From positions 186,001-250,000 of the forward strand of contig NZ_BDBR01000002.1 in NCBI RefSeq assembly GCF_001613085.1: 64,000 nt of DNA, read 5' to 3'. This stretch comes from Nocardia salmonicida NBRC 13393 (GTDB lineage: Bacteria > Actinomycetota > Actinomycetes > Mycobacteriales > Mycobacteriaceae). Positions within the stretch are counted from its first letter, which is position 1. Each line of letters opens with the position of its first letter. Below, piece by piece: positions 8,719-18,501 of the stretch. Made by a program: the position numbers and the translations under genes. Below the pieces are notes generated by a model. The model was not told the DNA's origin. It saw nothing but the letters and a program-made list of their open reading frames with translations, and did not search any database.

Positions 8719-9784
8719 GGACAACGTGGCGGCCGGAGTCGACATGGACAGCTGGGTGTGCCCGATGCCGCTGCGCGACTCACCGACCATCGTGATGGGC
8801 CACGGTGGCGGGGGAGCGATGTCGGGCGAACTGATCGAGCACCTGTTCCTGCCCGCGTTCGGCTCCGCGGCCGAAGCGGGCATGGGCGATTCGGCGGTGC
8901 TCGCCGTCGGTGGGGTGCGGTTGGCCTTCTCGACCGACTCCTTCGTCGTCAAACCCCTGGCCTTCCCGGGTGGGTCGATCGGGGACCTGGCCGTCAACGG
9001 CACCGTCAACGACCTGTCCATGGCGGGCGCGCGGCCGATGGTGCTGTCCACGGCGTTCATCCTCGAAGAAGGCACCGCACTCGCCGAGATCGCCCGGGTC
9101 GCCGAGGCCGTCGGCACCGCCGCCCTCGCGGCAGGGGTCAAGCTGGTCACCGGCGACACCAAGGTCGTCGACTCCGGCCACGGCGACGGCATCTTCATCA
9201 ACACCGCGGGCATCGGCATCATCGACGACGGCATCGACATCCGCCCGCAGCGTGCCCGCCCCGGCGACGTCGTCCTCGTCAGCGGTGACATCGGGGTGCA
9301 CGGCGTCGCGGTGATGAGCTGCCGTGAAGGTCTCGAATTCGGCACCACGGTCTGTAGCGACACCGCCCCGCTCAACGGTCTGGTCGCCGCGATGCTGGCC
9401 ACCGGCGCCGATGTGCACGTACTGCGTGACCCGACCCGCGGTGGGGTCGCGGCCACGCTCAACGAGATCGCCGGCGTCGCGAAAGTCGGTGTGGCACTGG
9501 ATGAAAGGAAGCTGCCCGTGCCCGATGCGGTCCGCGATGCGTGTGGGTTGCTCGGGCTCGATCCGATGTATGTCGCCAACGAGGGCAAGCTGGTCGCCTT
9601 CGTCGCCCCCGAGGACGCCGACCGGGTGCTCGCGGCGATGCGGGCGCATCCGCTGGGTTCTCGGGCCGAAGCCATCGGCGTGTGCGTCGAGGAGCATCCA
9701 GGCATGGTGGTCGCTCGCACCGCCCTCGGCGGCACCCGGGTGGTGGATCTGCCCGCCGGAGAACAACTGCCACGGATCTGCTGA
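8711..9784 (+). CDS. hypE: HypE, ATP-dependent thiocarbamate dehydratase for cyanide ligands
   Basis: A 357-residue PurM/AIR-synthase-like HypE. Visible hallmarks are [14 protein letters not shown] (residues about 29-42), the ATP-site segments [16 protein letters not shown] and [13 protein letters not shown], and the mobile C-terminus ending PRIC. Its last cysteine receives the carbamoyl group from HypF and dehydrates it to thiocyanate. It starts inside the last codons of hypD and ends just before a perfect AGGAGG that serves the next gene. Confidence 0.96.
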   Translation: MREDNVAAGVDMDSWVCPMPLRDSPTIVMGHGGGGAMSGELIEHLFLPAFGSAAEAGMGDSAVLAVGGVRLAFSTDSFVVKPLAFPGGSIGDLAVNGTVNDLSMAGARPMVLSTAFILEEGTALAEIARVAEAVGTAALAAGVKLVTGDTKVVDSGHGDGIFINTAGIGIIDDGIDIRPQRARPGDVVLVSGDIGVHGVAVMSCREGLEFGTTVCSDTAPLNGLVAAMLATGADVHVLRDPTRGGVAATLNEIAGVAKVGVALDERKLPVPDAVRDACGLLGLDPMYVANEGKLVAFVAPEDADRVLAAMRAHPLGSRAEAIGVCVEEHPGMVVARTALGGTRVVDLPAGEQLPRIC

Positions 9785-9795
9785 CAGGAGGCGCG

Positions 9796-10533
9796 ATCAT
9801 CGACGGGACGGAGATGTTCGCCCGCTACGCCTACGCGCCCAATCGGCTCGGCTACTGCGGTCCCGCTGACGCGCGGGCGCTGCACAACGGCTCGGCCGCC
9901 GAGATCCGCGCGCTGGCCACGCAGTTCTCCGGAGCCTGGCCCTACCTGCGGGCGATGTCGCGACTGACCGGCATCGCCGATCCGCTCGACCGGCGCCTCG
10001 TCGAGTCCTATTGGCTCGGTGGCGGAATCGGCGCCGACCTCGACGCCGGCGCGTTCACCACCGAACTGCTCGCGATCATCGCGCCGATGGCCGGACACTA
10101 CTGGTCGCATCTGAACACCGACCTCGCCGAGGAAGCCGCCGCCAACCACGGATTCCACGTCTTCGGTGTGTATCCGTGGACCCGGCTGCTGGGGCGTGGC
10201 GCCGACGAGCACCCGATCCGCATCCTGGACAGCTGCCGCATCACCTGGGGGACCGTGGTGGCCCGCGCAGGCGGCGCTGCTTCCGTCCGGTGTCGGCGGT
10301 TGGTCCTGGACGGTCCGCTCCTGCGGTTGTCCGCTCCAGCAGTGCAACGCGCCGAGGTGGACGATCACCTCGCGACCGAGGTGGCGGTCGGCGACCAGGT
10401 CGCCGTGCATTGGGAGCGCGTGTGTGGCCGCCTCGATTCCGCTCAGACGCGGGCACTGGCCACCAGTACCGCACGGCAACTGCGGGTGACCAATCGCCGG
10501 TTGTCCGACACCGCGCGTACCGTTCGGCGGTAG
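9796..10533 (+). CDS. DUF6390-like hydrogenase-operon protein, start codon probably non-canonical
   Basis: The frame encodes FARYAYAPNRLGYCGP, then a helical, His/Trp-rich body (MAGHYWSHLNTDLAEEA near residue 100) and a C-terminal beta domain (RITWGTVV). I recall this as DUF6390, a hydrogenase-cluster family without known function; it may bind a cofactor through its conserved His and Cys. The start is odd. A perfect AGGAGG at 9786-9791 follows the hypE stop, but no ATG, GTG or TTG lies at the right distance. The frame has ATC at 9796 and 9799, 4 and 7 nt after the AGGAGG; the first in-frame ATG is 9814, 22 nt away. Starting at 9796 gives 245 residues and seven residues before FARYA; starting at 9814 gives 239. 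I prefer an ATC start at low certainty. Confidence 0.6.
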   Translation: MIDGTEMFARYAYAPNRLGYCGPADARALHNGSAAEIRALATQFSGAWPYLRAMSRLTGIADPLDRRLVESYWLGGGIGADLDAGAFTTELLAIIAPMAGHYWSHLNTDLAEEAAANHGFHVFGVYPWTRLLGRGADEHPIRILDSCRITWGTVVARAGGAASVRCRRLVLDGPLLRLSAPAVQRAEVDDHLATEVAVGDQVAVHWERVCGRLDSAQTRALATSTARQLRVTNRRLSDTARTVRR

Positions 10534-10594
10534 TCGTTTTCAGCGAGGACGGCCCGTGACGATGGGTGCCGTCGAGGTCGATGAGGAGCAGGTT

Positions 10595-11230
10595 GTGTCG
10601 GACACGTATGTCGTTGCCGCTCGAATTCCCATGCGGCGGGAGGCATTCGACCATTGGCTGGAGACACCGGCGCCGGGGGAAGAGGCCATCGAGAATCACG
10701 GCGCGATGTATGACCGGTGGTTCTGGGACGGGAAGTCGCCGGATTGGCGGCAGGCTGAGGCGGGGGTGACGCCACGGGAGTATTTCGCCGATTGTTTCGG
10801 AGAGGACACCGGCGGGCTCACCTATGTACTGACCTATCGGGAGGGAGCGCTCGAGGCGTATCTGATGCACTTCGGGTTCTGTGAGTCGAACATCTATACC
10901 GCGCTGGTGATGCTCGCGGCGGCGGGGCGGTTGAGTTCCGAGGTGGCGCCGAGCACGGTGTTGTTCTGGGCCGAGACCAGCGGGTCGATGTTCGCGGCCG
11001 ATTCGGACGGGTGGCTGGCGACGCTGCTGGTGGGTGTCAACGGGGCGCGGTTCGCCGCCGATATCGATCTCACGGCGACCATCGCGGAGCTACGGACAGC
11101 CGAGGCGAGCTACTTCGATCTGCTCGTCCGGTTGGCGGAGGTGGAGGAATCGGTCGGCGGTGAGTCGAGTTTCGCCGCGATCGCGCGTGATCCACGGTAT
11201 GTCGATGCCGCGGTCCTCGCCGGGAACTGA
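10595..11230 (+). CDS. Hypothetical protein after the hydrogenase operon
   Basis: A 211-residue acidic protein. GTG 10595 is preferred because GAGGAG at 10582-10588 lies 6 nt upstream; an in-frame GTG at 10556 would add 13 residues. The sequence is rich in Trp and Phe (HWLETP, MYDRWFWDGKSPDW) and has a helical region around residues 90-110 (YLMHFGFCESNIYTALVM), with no signal peptide or clear membrane span. I do not recognise the family. It follows the DUF6390-like gene by about 60 nt on the same strand and could be the last gene of the operon or an immunity-like or unrelated gene. Confidence 0.55.
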   Translation: MSDTYVVAARIPMRREAFDHWLETPAPGEEAIENHGAMYDRWFWDGKSPDWRQAEAGVTPREYFADCFGEDTGGLTYVLTYREGALEAYLMHFGFCESNIYTALVMLAAAGRLSSEVAPSTVLFWAETSGSMFAADSDGWLATLLVGVNGARFAADIDLTATIAELRTAEASYFDLLVRLAEVEESVGGESSFAAIARDPRYVDAAVLAGN

Positions 11231-11296
11231 GCGGGGGACTTTGTCGGTCCCGGACACCTGCGATGAATTCCGGACGCGGGCGACGTCATTACTGGC

Positions 11297-12166
11297 ATGA
11301 CGACACAGACGCTCGCCACGGCCGAGAGCATCCTCACCTATGACGTACACGGGCCGCTGCCCACTACCGACGGCCGACCGCCGCTGTTCATGATCGGCTT
11401 GCCGATGGACGCCAGTGGCTTCACCACCTTGACGTCGTACTTCGGCGATCGCACGGTGATCACCTACGACCCGCGCGGTCTGGGTCGCAGCACCCGTACC
11501 GACGGTCGGATCGACAACGTGCCGGCGGTGCACGCCGAGGATGTGCACGACATCATCAGCGAACTCGGCGTCGACTCGGTCGAGATGTTCGCCAGCAGTG
11601 GCGGTGCGGTAGTGGCGCTCGCCCTCGTGACCGCCTACCCCACGGATGTGACGACGCTGGTAGCACACGAGCCACCGCTGATCCCGGTACTTCCCGACGC
11701 CGCGGCCGCCGAGCGCGCTCGTGCCGGTTTTCGAGATGCCTACGTGGCGAAGGGCTTCGGCGCGGGCATGGCGAGCTTCATCGCGATGACTTCATGGCAG
11801 GGCGAGTTCACCGAGGACTACTTCGACCAGCCCGATCCCGATCCCGCCCTGTTCGGCCTGCCGACCGAGGACGACGGCGCGCGCGAAGACCCGCTGCTCT
11901 CGGACGTGTCCTGGGCCGTGAGCAGCTATCGCCCCGACCTCGCCGCGCTCGCCGCTGCCCCGACACGGATCGTGGTCGCGGTGGGCGAGGAATCCTCGGG
12001 CACCTTCACCGCCCGCACCGCGGTGCGGCTGGCCGAGCTTCTCGGTCAGCACGCGACGGTGTTCCCGAGCCACCACGGCGGCTTCGCCGGCGATGAATTC
12101 GGTTACCCCGGCCAACCAGAAGCCTTCGCGCACAAGCTGCGTGAGGTTCTCGACACGAGGAGCTGA
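11297..12166 (+). CDS. Alpha/beta-fold hydrolase
   Basis: A 289-residue alpha/beta hydrolase. The N-terminal part has the strand LFMIGLPMDASGF and then YDPRGLGRSTRTDGR, the usual loop before the nucleophile elbow. The nucleophile is the Ser in FASSGGAVVAL (about residue 101), and the catalytic His lies in PSHHGGFAG near residue 258. Substrate is unknown; the family includes esterases and C-C hydrolases. ATG 11297 is preceded by only a weak ribosome site. The MarR gene at 12210-12662 is convergent, 43 nt away, so local control by it is possible only through the neighbourhood. Confidence 0.85.
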   Translation: MTTQTLATAESILTYDVHGPLPTTDGRPPLFMIGLPMDASGFTTLTSYFGDRTVITYDPRGLGRSTRTDGRIDNVPAVHAEDVHDIISELGVDSVEMFASSGGAVVALALVTAYPTDVTTLVAHEPPLIPVLPDAAAAERARAGFRDAYVAKGFGAGMASFIAMTSWQGEFTEDYFDQPDPDPALFGLPTEDDGAREDPLLSDVSWAVSSYRPDLAALAAAPTRIVVAVGEESSGTFTARTAVRLAELLGQHATVFPSHHGGFAGDEFGYPGQPEAFAHKLREVLDTRS

Positions 12167-12209
12167 CGCGCGCTGCCCGGTGCCGGGGGAGCGGGCTCGC
12201 TACAGTCCG

Positions 12210-12662
12210 TCACCCGGGCACGGCTTCCGCCTCGCCGATTTGGCCGATGATCACGAGAGCCTGCCTCAGCAGGAGAGTCTGCTCGTCGGAGAGCTTGCTC
12301 AACTGCCCGGCGAGCCAGGAATCACGGGCCGAGACCTCATCGGTCACCAGTGCCCGACCAGCTCGCGTGACCGAGACGACGACCTGCCTGCCGTCGGACG
12401 GATGGGGGCTGCGCATGATCAGCTCCAGCTCGGCCAACGCGTTGACGGTCCGCGTCATCGACGGCGGCCGCACCCGTTCTCTGGTGGCGAGCGCACCCGG
12501 TGACATCGCGCCGTCGCGGACGAGTGTGGTGAGCGCCGAGCGCTGGACCAACGAGATCTGCGAGTCGGCGTGGTGCAGGCGCAGTAGGCGATCGAGCCTC
12601 ATAGCGAGCAAGGACAGAGCTCCGGCCACAGCCGCGGTATTCGAGTTCGGTGACACAATCAT
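12210..12662 (-). CDS. MarR-family transcriptional regulator
   Basis: A 150-residue winged-helix regulator. It shows SLVQRSALTTLVRDGAMSPG, then the recognition-helix region RERVRPPSMTRTVNALAELE and the wing with SPHPSDGRQVVVSVT, the MarR signature. ATG 12662 was chosen because the longer frame adds an Arg-rich, non-MarR N-terminus. An AACTTT-N6/7-AAAGT-type inverted repeat (12665-12681) lies immediately upstream of the start and could be an autoregulatory operator. No adjacent gene is obviously its target; the alpha/beta hydrolase gene is convergent. Confidence 0.85.
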   Translation of the reverse strand: MIVSPNSNTAAVAGALSLLAMRLDRLLRLHHADSQISLVQRSALTTLVRDGAMSPGALATRERVRPPSMTRTVNALAELELIMRSPHPSDGRQVVVSVTRAGRALVTDEVSARDSWLAGQLSKLSDEQTLLLRQALVIIGQIGEAEAVPG

Positions 12663-12885
12663 GAACTTTACGAACAAAAGTGCCCGCTGTCCCCGTCTGG
12701 GGACAGTCGTGACCATCTCCTGAGCTGCTCGGTGCTGAGGAGAGACCGAACCCGAGGCCGGGGTCCGTACCGGAAACCTCCTGACAACAGCCAACCTGAT
12801 CGACCGCTGTCGCCGGGTGCAACGTTACGCGGTGCTGTTGAGAAAGCTTGTGCGTGCACATGTTTCGAAGGTCTACGGACTGGGC

Positions 12886-13053
12886 TCAGGTTTGAGGATC
12901 CGCCTGGCACTCGCTCACGGACCGTGCGGCCGCGGATGCGACTCCCGCCGAGATTCCGAGCATGCCCACTGCTGTGACGACCGATGCCAGTGCGGCGATC
13001 CCGCGACGTCGTCGAACGGTTGCTGAAATAGTCTGATTACCAACGGGTTCCAT
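12886..13053 (-). CDS. Small secreted peptide, 55 aa
   Basis: A short frame below usual gene-finder size limits: ATG 13053, TGA ending at 12886. The 55 residues form a clear signal peptide: an N-terminal RRRR, a hydrophobic stretch (IAALASVVTAVGMLG), and an ASAAA cleavage region. Only about 14 residues would remain after cleavage (RSVSECQADPQT, with one Cys). It may be a real secreted peptide or the surviving 5' end of a truncated secreted-protein gene. There is no strong ribosome site. The surrounding 12663-12885 and 13054-13189 hold nothing else I can support. Confidence 0.4.
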   Translation of the reverse strand: MEPVGNQTISATVRRRRGIAALASVVTAVGMLGISAGVASAAARSVSECQADPQT

Positions 13054-13189
13054 ACTTCAATGGTCTAGTCGGGGCGTGCCGGGCACATCAGGTCCCGACC
13101 CGGAGCTTTGCCTCAGGGATTTCCCTCGGTGTCCTCGCGGCCGGGGCGAGCCAACTGTCCCGCCGCGCGGGCACCGACTGTCGGGCAGG

Positions 13190-14056
13190 TCACCACGAAT
13201 CACCTTCGGCGGCAAGGAAAGGCACGGCGAGACGGAGCAGCTCGGCCGGCCGGTCCAGGGGGATTATGTGGCCGCAGTCGGGGATGAGGTGGCCGGTCAG
13301 ATCGGCGGTGATCGGGCGGAGCTGACGCTCGAGAGTGGCACCGACCGGGTGCGCGCCGATGGCGAGTGTCGGCGCTGTGAGTGGGCCGGTGGCGACGGCA
13401 TCTTCGATCTGACGAGCGCTGATCGGGAGGGCGCGGTAGTAGTCGAAGGCGCAGCGAAGGGCTTCCGGTTGCCGAAAGGCGTCGACGAAGGCATCTCGAA
13501 GATGTTGTGGTGCACCGTTTCCGCGTGTTCCCGTGTCGAGGAACCAGTCGATGTACTCGGCTTCGTGGCCGGTGAGTACGGTTTCGGCGAGCCCGGGGAC
13601 GGCGTGAAAGCCGAACCACCACGGTGGGCCCGCTGCCAGGAATTCCTCACAGCCTGGAAGGCGACCGAGTAGCGATTCCATGAGGATCAGGCGTCGGATC
13701 CGGTCCGGACGTCGCATGGCGAGCAAGAACGCGACCGGGGTGCCCGCGTCGATGGCCACGACGGCGGCAGACGGTTCGTCGAGCGCGTCGAGGATTCCAT
13801 CGATGTCGGCGGCGAGCGTGCCCGCGTCGTAGCCGTTCGGCGCCCGACTGCTGTCACCGAACCCCCGCAGGTCCGGTGCGATGACTCGATGGGCTGTGGA
13901 CAGCGGGCCGATGATCTCGCGCCACAGTTGCCAGGTGTGTGGGAAACCGTGCAGGAGTACGACAGCCGGACCGGAACCCGCTGTCGCCACGTTGGCGTAG
14001 GTGCCGTTGGTGGGGATCTTGTGCAGAGTGACGCCTACGGGCGGGGAATCGAGCAT
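13190..14056 (-). CDS. Epoxide-hydrolase-like alpha/beta hydrolase
   Basis: A 288-residue protein with oxyanion motif LHGFPHTWQLWR (about residues 37-48), APDLRGFGDSS, and a nucleophile elbow AIDAGTPVA. Its nucleophile is Asp rather than Ser, the mark of epoxide hydrolases and haloalkane dehalogenases. The catalytic His lies in PDCGHIIPLDRP near the C-terminus. ATG 14056 is preferred over upstream starts because GGAGA lies 8 nt before it. It is divergent from the HxlR regulator at 14152, with two copies of TGGTTACNAT/G in between, so HxlR control is likely. Substrate unknown. Confidence 0.82.
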   Translation of the reverse strand: MLDSPPVGVTLHKIPTNGTYANVATAGSGPAVVLLHGFPHTWQLWREIIGPLSTAHRVIAPDLRGFGDSSRAPNGYDAGTLAADIDGILDALDEPSAAVVAIDAGTPVAFLLAMRRPDRIRRLILMESLLGRLPGCEEFLAAGPPWWFGFHAVPGLAETVLTGHEAEYIDWFLDTGTRGNGAPQHLRDAFVDAFRQPEALRCAFDYYRALPISARQIEDAVATGPLTAPTLAIGAHPVGATLERQLRPITADLTGHLIPDCGHIIPLDRPAELLRLAVPFLAAEGDSW

Positions 14057-14066
14057 CGAGGTCTCC

Positions 14067-14086
14067 TGGTTACGATTGGTTACCAG
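14067..14086. promoter_or_regulatory. Two direct TGGTTAC repeats between hydrolase and HxlR gene
   Basis: TGGTTACGAT at 14067-14076 is followed immediately by TGGTTACCAG at 14077-14086. The heptamer TGGTTAC recurs with a 10-bp period, one helical turn, so a dimeric regulator could bind both on the same face. It sits 11 nt upstream of the hydrolase ATG and overlaps its ribosome site region. The divergent HxlR regulator is the likely binder; that is inference. Confidence 0.4.
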
Positions 14087-14151
14087 CAAACGGTACGAAA
14101 CCGTCGCTGGGCTGCCAAGAAGGCACTTTCCCGAAAGGTGGTGAGGTCGAG

Positions 14152-14532
14152 GTGACCACCCGGCCAGAGCGCGGCGATGTCTTCGATCCGCAGTGCCCGA
14201 CGCGTCAGCTACTGGACCGCATCGGGACGAAATGGACGTCGATGGCGGTCAAGGTACTCGCGGACGCCGCGCCACAGGAAGTGCGGTTCGCCGACTTGCG
14301 GCGGCGGATGCCGGGAGTGTCGCAGAAGATGCTGTCGGTGACACTGCACAGCCTCATCCGTGACGGCCTGGCCGCTCGCCGGGTCGAGCCGACCGTACCG
14401 CCGCGCGTGCATTACCAACTCACCGAACTCGGCTTGTCGCTGGAGATTCCGCTGGCCGCGCTGCGCGCCTGGGCCGAGACGCACATGCCCGAGATCGACC
14501 TGGCCAACGCGGCCACCGACAGCGCCACGTAG
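14152..14532 (+). CDS. HxlR-family winged-helix regulator
   Basis: A 126-residue HxlR protein, full length. CPTRQLLDRIGTKWT opens the winged helix with the conserved Cys used for redox or aldehyde sensing in some members. VRFADLRRRMPGVSQKML is the recognition region, and RRVEPTVPPRVHYQLTELG is the wing. GTG 14152 follows a GAGGTCGAG ribosome-like sequence. It is divergent from the epoxide-hydrolase-like gene and probably represses it in response to a reactive carbonyl or oxidant. A broken paralogue lies just downstream at 14691-14982. Confidence 0.88.
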   Translation: MTTRPERGDVFDPQCPTRQLLDRIGTKWTSMAVKVLADAAPQEVRFADLRRRMPGVSQKMLSVTLHSLIRDGLAARRVEPTVPPRVHYQLTELGLSLEIPLAALRAWAETHMPEIDLANAATDSAT

Positions 14533-14554
14533 CTGTCCGGTGAACCCGCCGCTG

Positions 14555-14710
14555 TCAGCCGAGCACGTGCGATCGGATGTCGGCCGCCCACTCCACGTAT
14601 TCGACGTGCGCACCATCGGGGTGGCGCGCGTACACCACCCGACCTGTCGCCGAGACCACCGGTCCGCGGGTGATCGCGCCGCCGACGTCGGTGACGAACC
14701 GATGGGCCAT
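14555..14710 (-). pseudogene. VOC/glyoxalase-family C-terminal remnant
   Basis: On the minus strand a 51-residue frame ending in TGA at 14555 reads RGPVVSATGRVVYARHPDG, then HVEYVEW, which is the last beta-alpha-beta part of a vicinal-oxygen-chelate fold, with the metal-ligand Glu in HVEYVEW. The first half of the domain is missing. Homology stops near 14700, precisely where the HxlR remnant on the other strand begins. ATG 14710 could start a short peptide, but a functional VOC domain cannot be made. This looks like a truncation at a deletion junction. Confidence 0.6.
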
Positions 14711-14982
14711 CGAAGCGCTCGGAACTCGCGAACGGCGCTTCGCCGAATTGCATCGGGTCGGTCGACGGCATCAGCTACAAGATGCTCACCCAGACCCTGC
14801 GGGGGTTGGAGGCCGACGGAATTGTCGCCCGCTACGACCACCACTCCGCCAACCCCCGCGTCGACTATTCGCTCACCGCGGCCGGAATCGACCTACTCGC
14901 GACCGTGCACGAACTGTGTGGCTGGTCGCGCACGCATCTGGAATCACTCCTTGCCGCGCATCCCACCGCCGACCCGCGCTGA
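14691..14982 (+). pseudogene. Frameshifted, N-truncated HxlR regulator
   Basis: In frame 3, VTNRWAIEALGTRERRFAELHRV (from 14691) is an HxlR core. In frame 1, DGISYKMLTQTLRGLEADG and DYSLTAAGIDLL continue it to the stop at 14982. The switch falls at GGGTCGGTCGAC around 14757-14763; deleting one G there gives ELHRVVDGISYKML, a perfect family match. The N-terminal 20-30 residues are also missing. The most likely history is a one-base insertion plus a deletion. A sequencing error at this one site would explain the frameshift but not the lost N-terminus. Confidence 0.65.
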
Positions 14983-15020
14983 CCGATCGAGGGGCACAGT
15001 ACGGCTCGAGCCGGAATGTA

Positions 15021-15167
15021 TTCGGCCGCGACGTGTCTTGGGCGGCACTCGCCGCGGCACTGGCGCGTTTCGACGCCGACATCGAGGTTGTCGGCCCGCA
15101 GTCGCTACGCGATGCCTTCGCCGCTCCGTCTCATCGCGCGGACCGAGCCGCGCAGGGGAGCCCATGA
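15021..15167 (+). pseudogene. WYL/YafY-type regulator C-terminal fragment
   Basis: The frame ending at TGA 15165-15167 reads FGRDVSWAALAAALARFDAD, then IEVVGPQSLRDAFAA, the characteristic tail of WYL-domain regulators (a helix followed by vxGPpxlrexl). No HTH or WYL domain is upstream; HxlR remnants occupy that position instead. It is one of three regulator or enzyme fragments in 600 bases. Confidence 0.45.
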
Positions 15168-15251
15168 ACCGGTCCGTGCCGTCGAGTTGTGATACCGATG
15201 GTAGATATCAGCGGTCCGGGTGCGTGCCGGTGCCACGACTTCGGGGGAGTA

Positions 15252-15626
15252 ATGACTGCGATAGCAAGACTCGGTGCGATTGCGCTAGACAGCGTGGATC
15301 CGCATGCTCTCGGACAGTTCTATCGAGCACTGCTGGATTGCGAGATCCGCTACGAATCAGACGATGTGGTCGTGCTGGGGAGCAAGGGGGTGATGCTGAC
15401 GATCGAGCGAGTGGCGGACCACGTACCGCCGGATTGGCCCGGTAACGAGGTGCCCAAGCAGATGCATCTCGAACTGTTCGTCACCGAGCTCGACAGCGCC
15501 GAGGCGGCGGCGATCGAATGTGGTGCGGTCAAAGCCGACTTTCAGCCATCACCCGATCGGTGGCGGGTGCTCATCGACCCTTCTGGTCATCCCTTCTGCC
15601 TGACGGTCCCGCCTGGCGGGGGTTAG
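15252..15626 (+). CDS. VOC-family (glyoxalase-like) protein
   Basis: A 124-residue intact VOC protein. It opens ARLGAIALDSVDPHALGQFY, the strand and helix with the first metal-ligand position, and ends PSGHPFCLTVPP. The middle has MHLELFVTELDSAEAAAIE. ATG 15252 is preferred over upstream in-frame codons because GGGGGAG at 15244-15249 sits directly before it. Substrate unknown. It is followed by a strong terminator shared with katG. Confidence 0.8.
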   Translation: MTAIARLGAIALDSVDPHALGQFYRALLDCEIRYESDDVVVLGSKGVMLTIERVADHVPPDWPGNEVPKQMHLELFVTELDSAEAAAIECGAVKADFQPSPDRWRVLIDPSGHPFCLTVPPGGG

Positions 15627-15641
15627 CTGAGGGAACAGCTC

Positions 15642-15675
15642 GAGCCCCGGCCGATCCGAGGATCGGCCGGGGCTC
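15642..15675. terminator. Bidirectional hairpin terminator
   Basis: GAGCCCCGGCCGATC (15642-15656) pairs perfectly with 15661-15675 around a CGAG loop: a 15-bp GC-rich stem between the convergent VOC gene and katG. There is no T-tract, as is common in actinomycetes. Confidence 0.8.
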
Positions 15676-15683
15676 GGGACAGG

Positions 15684-17972
<2,289 letters not shown>

Positions 17973-18392
17973 TCAATTCGCGCAATCAGGGCACAGGCCC
18001 CAGTAGATGACTTCGGCTTCGTCGATCGCGAAGCCTAGGTCGTCGGAAGCGGTCAGGCAGGGTGCTTCGCCGACTTGACAGTCGACATCGCCGATCAACC
18101 CGCACACCCGGCAGATGAGGTGATGGTGGTTGTCGCCGACCCGGGTCTCGTAACGGGCCAGCAGGCCGCGAGGCTGGATGCAGCGGAGCAGGCCCGCGGC
18201 GGTGAGAGTGCGCAACGAATCGTAGACGGCCTGGTGCGACACCACCGACAGGCGGGACCGCACGGCACGGATGATCGAATCGGTGTCGGCATGCGGATGT
18301 TCATGAACCACACTCAGCACGGCGACCCTCGGTGCCGTCACGCGCACCGAAACTCCCCGCAGCATGTTCTGGAACTCCACGTCCGTGGGCAC
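17973..18392 (-). CDS. furA: FurA/PerR-type iron- or peroxide-responsive regulator
   Basis: A 139-residue Fur-family protein beginning at GTG 18392. The N-terminal winged helix includes RVTAPRVAVLSVVHEHPHAD and VSHQAVYDSLRTLTAAGLL. The metal region has DNHHHLICRVCG, then GLCPDC at the C-terminus, giving CxxC pairs for structural zinc. By family precedent it represses its own operon with katG and releases under peroxide. No other gene lies between it and katG; the 18393-18430 upstream DNA is AT-richer than average and is the expected operator region. Confidence 0.92.
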   Translation of the reverse strand: MPTDVEFQNMLRGVSVRVTAPRVAVLSVVHEHPHADTDSIIRAVRSRLSVVSHQAVYDSLRTLTAAGLLRCIQPRGLLARYETRVGDNHHHLICRVCGLIGDVDCQVGEAPCLTASDDLGFAIDEAEVIYWGLCPDCAN

Positions 18393-18501
18393 GCTCGCAG
18401 TTTTCCTCGTTTTCCGACTTCAGACAACTATCGGACCGGGCCGCGTTGCATTCGCGTTCCGATGGATCGGCCGAAGACGGGTATAGGAACCACCCGACTG
18501 A

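Noticed and set aside
7954..10479. An 841-aa minus-strand frame opposite hypD, hypE and the DUF6390-like gene
   Set aside because: It is an antisense shadow of high-GC plus-strand genes with strong family matches; no protein motif is present.
12817..13026. A Cys-rich plus-strand frame opposite the small secreted peptide
   Set aside because: No ribosome site and its sequence is explained as the antisense of the signal-peptide frame.
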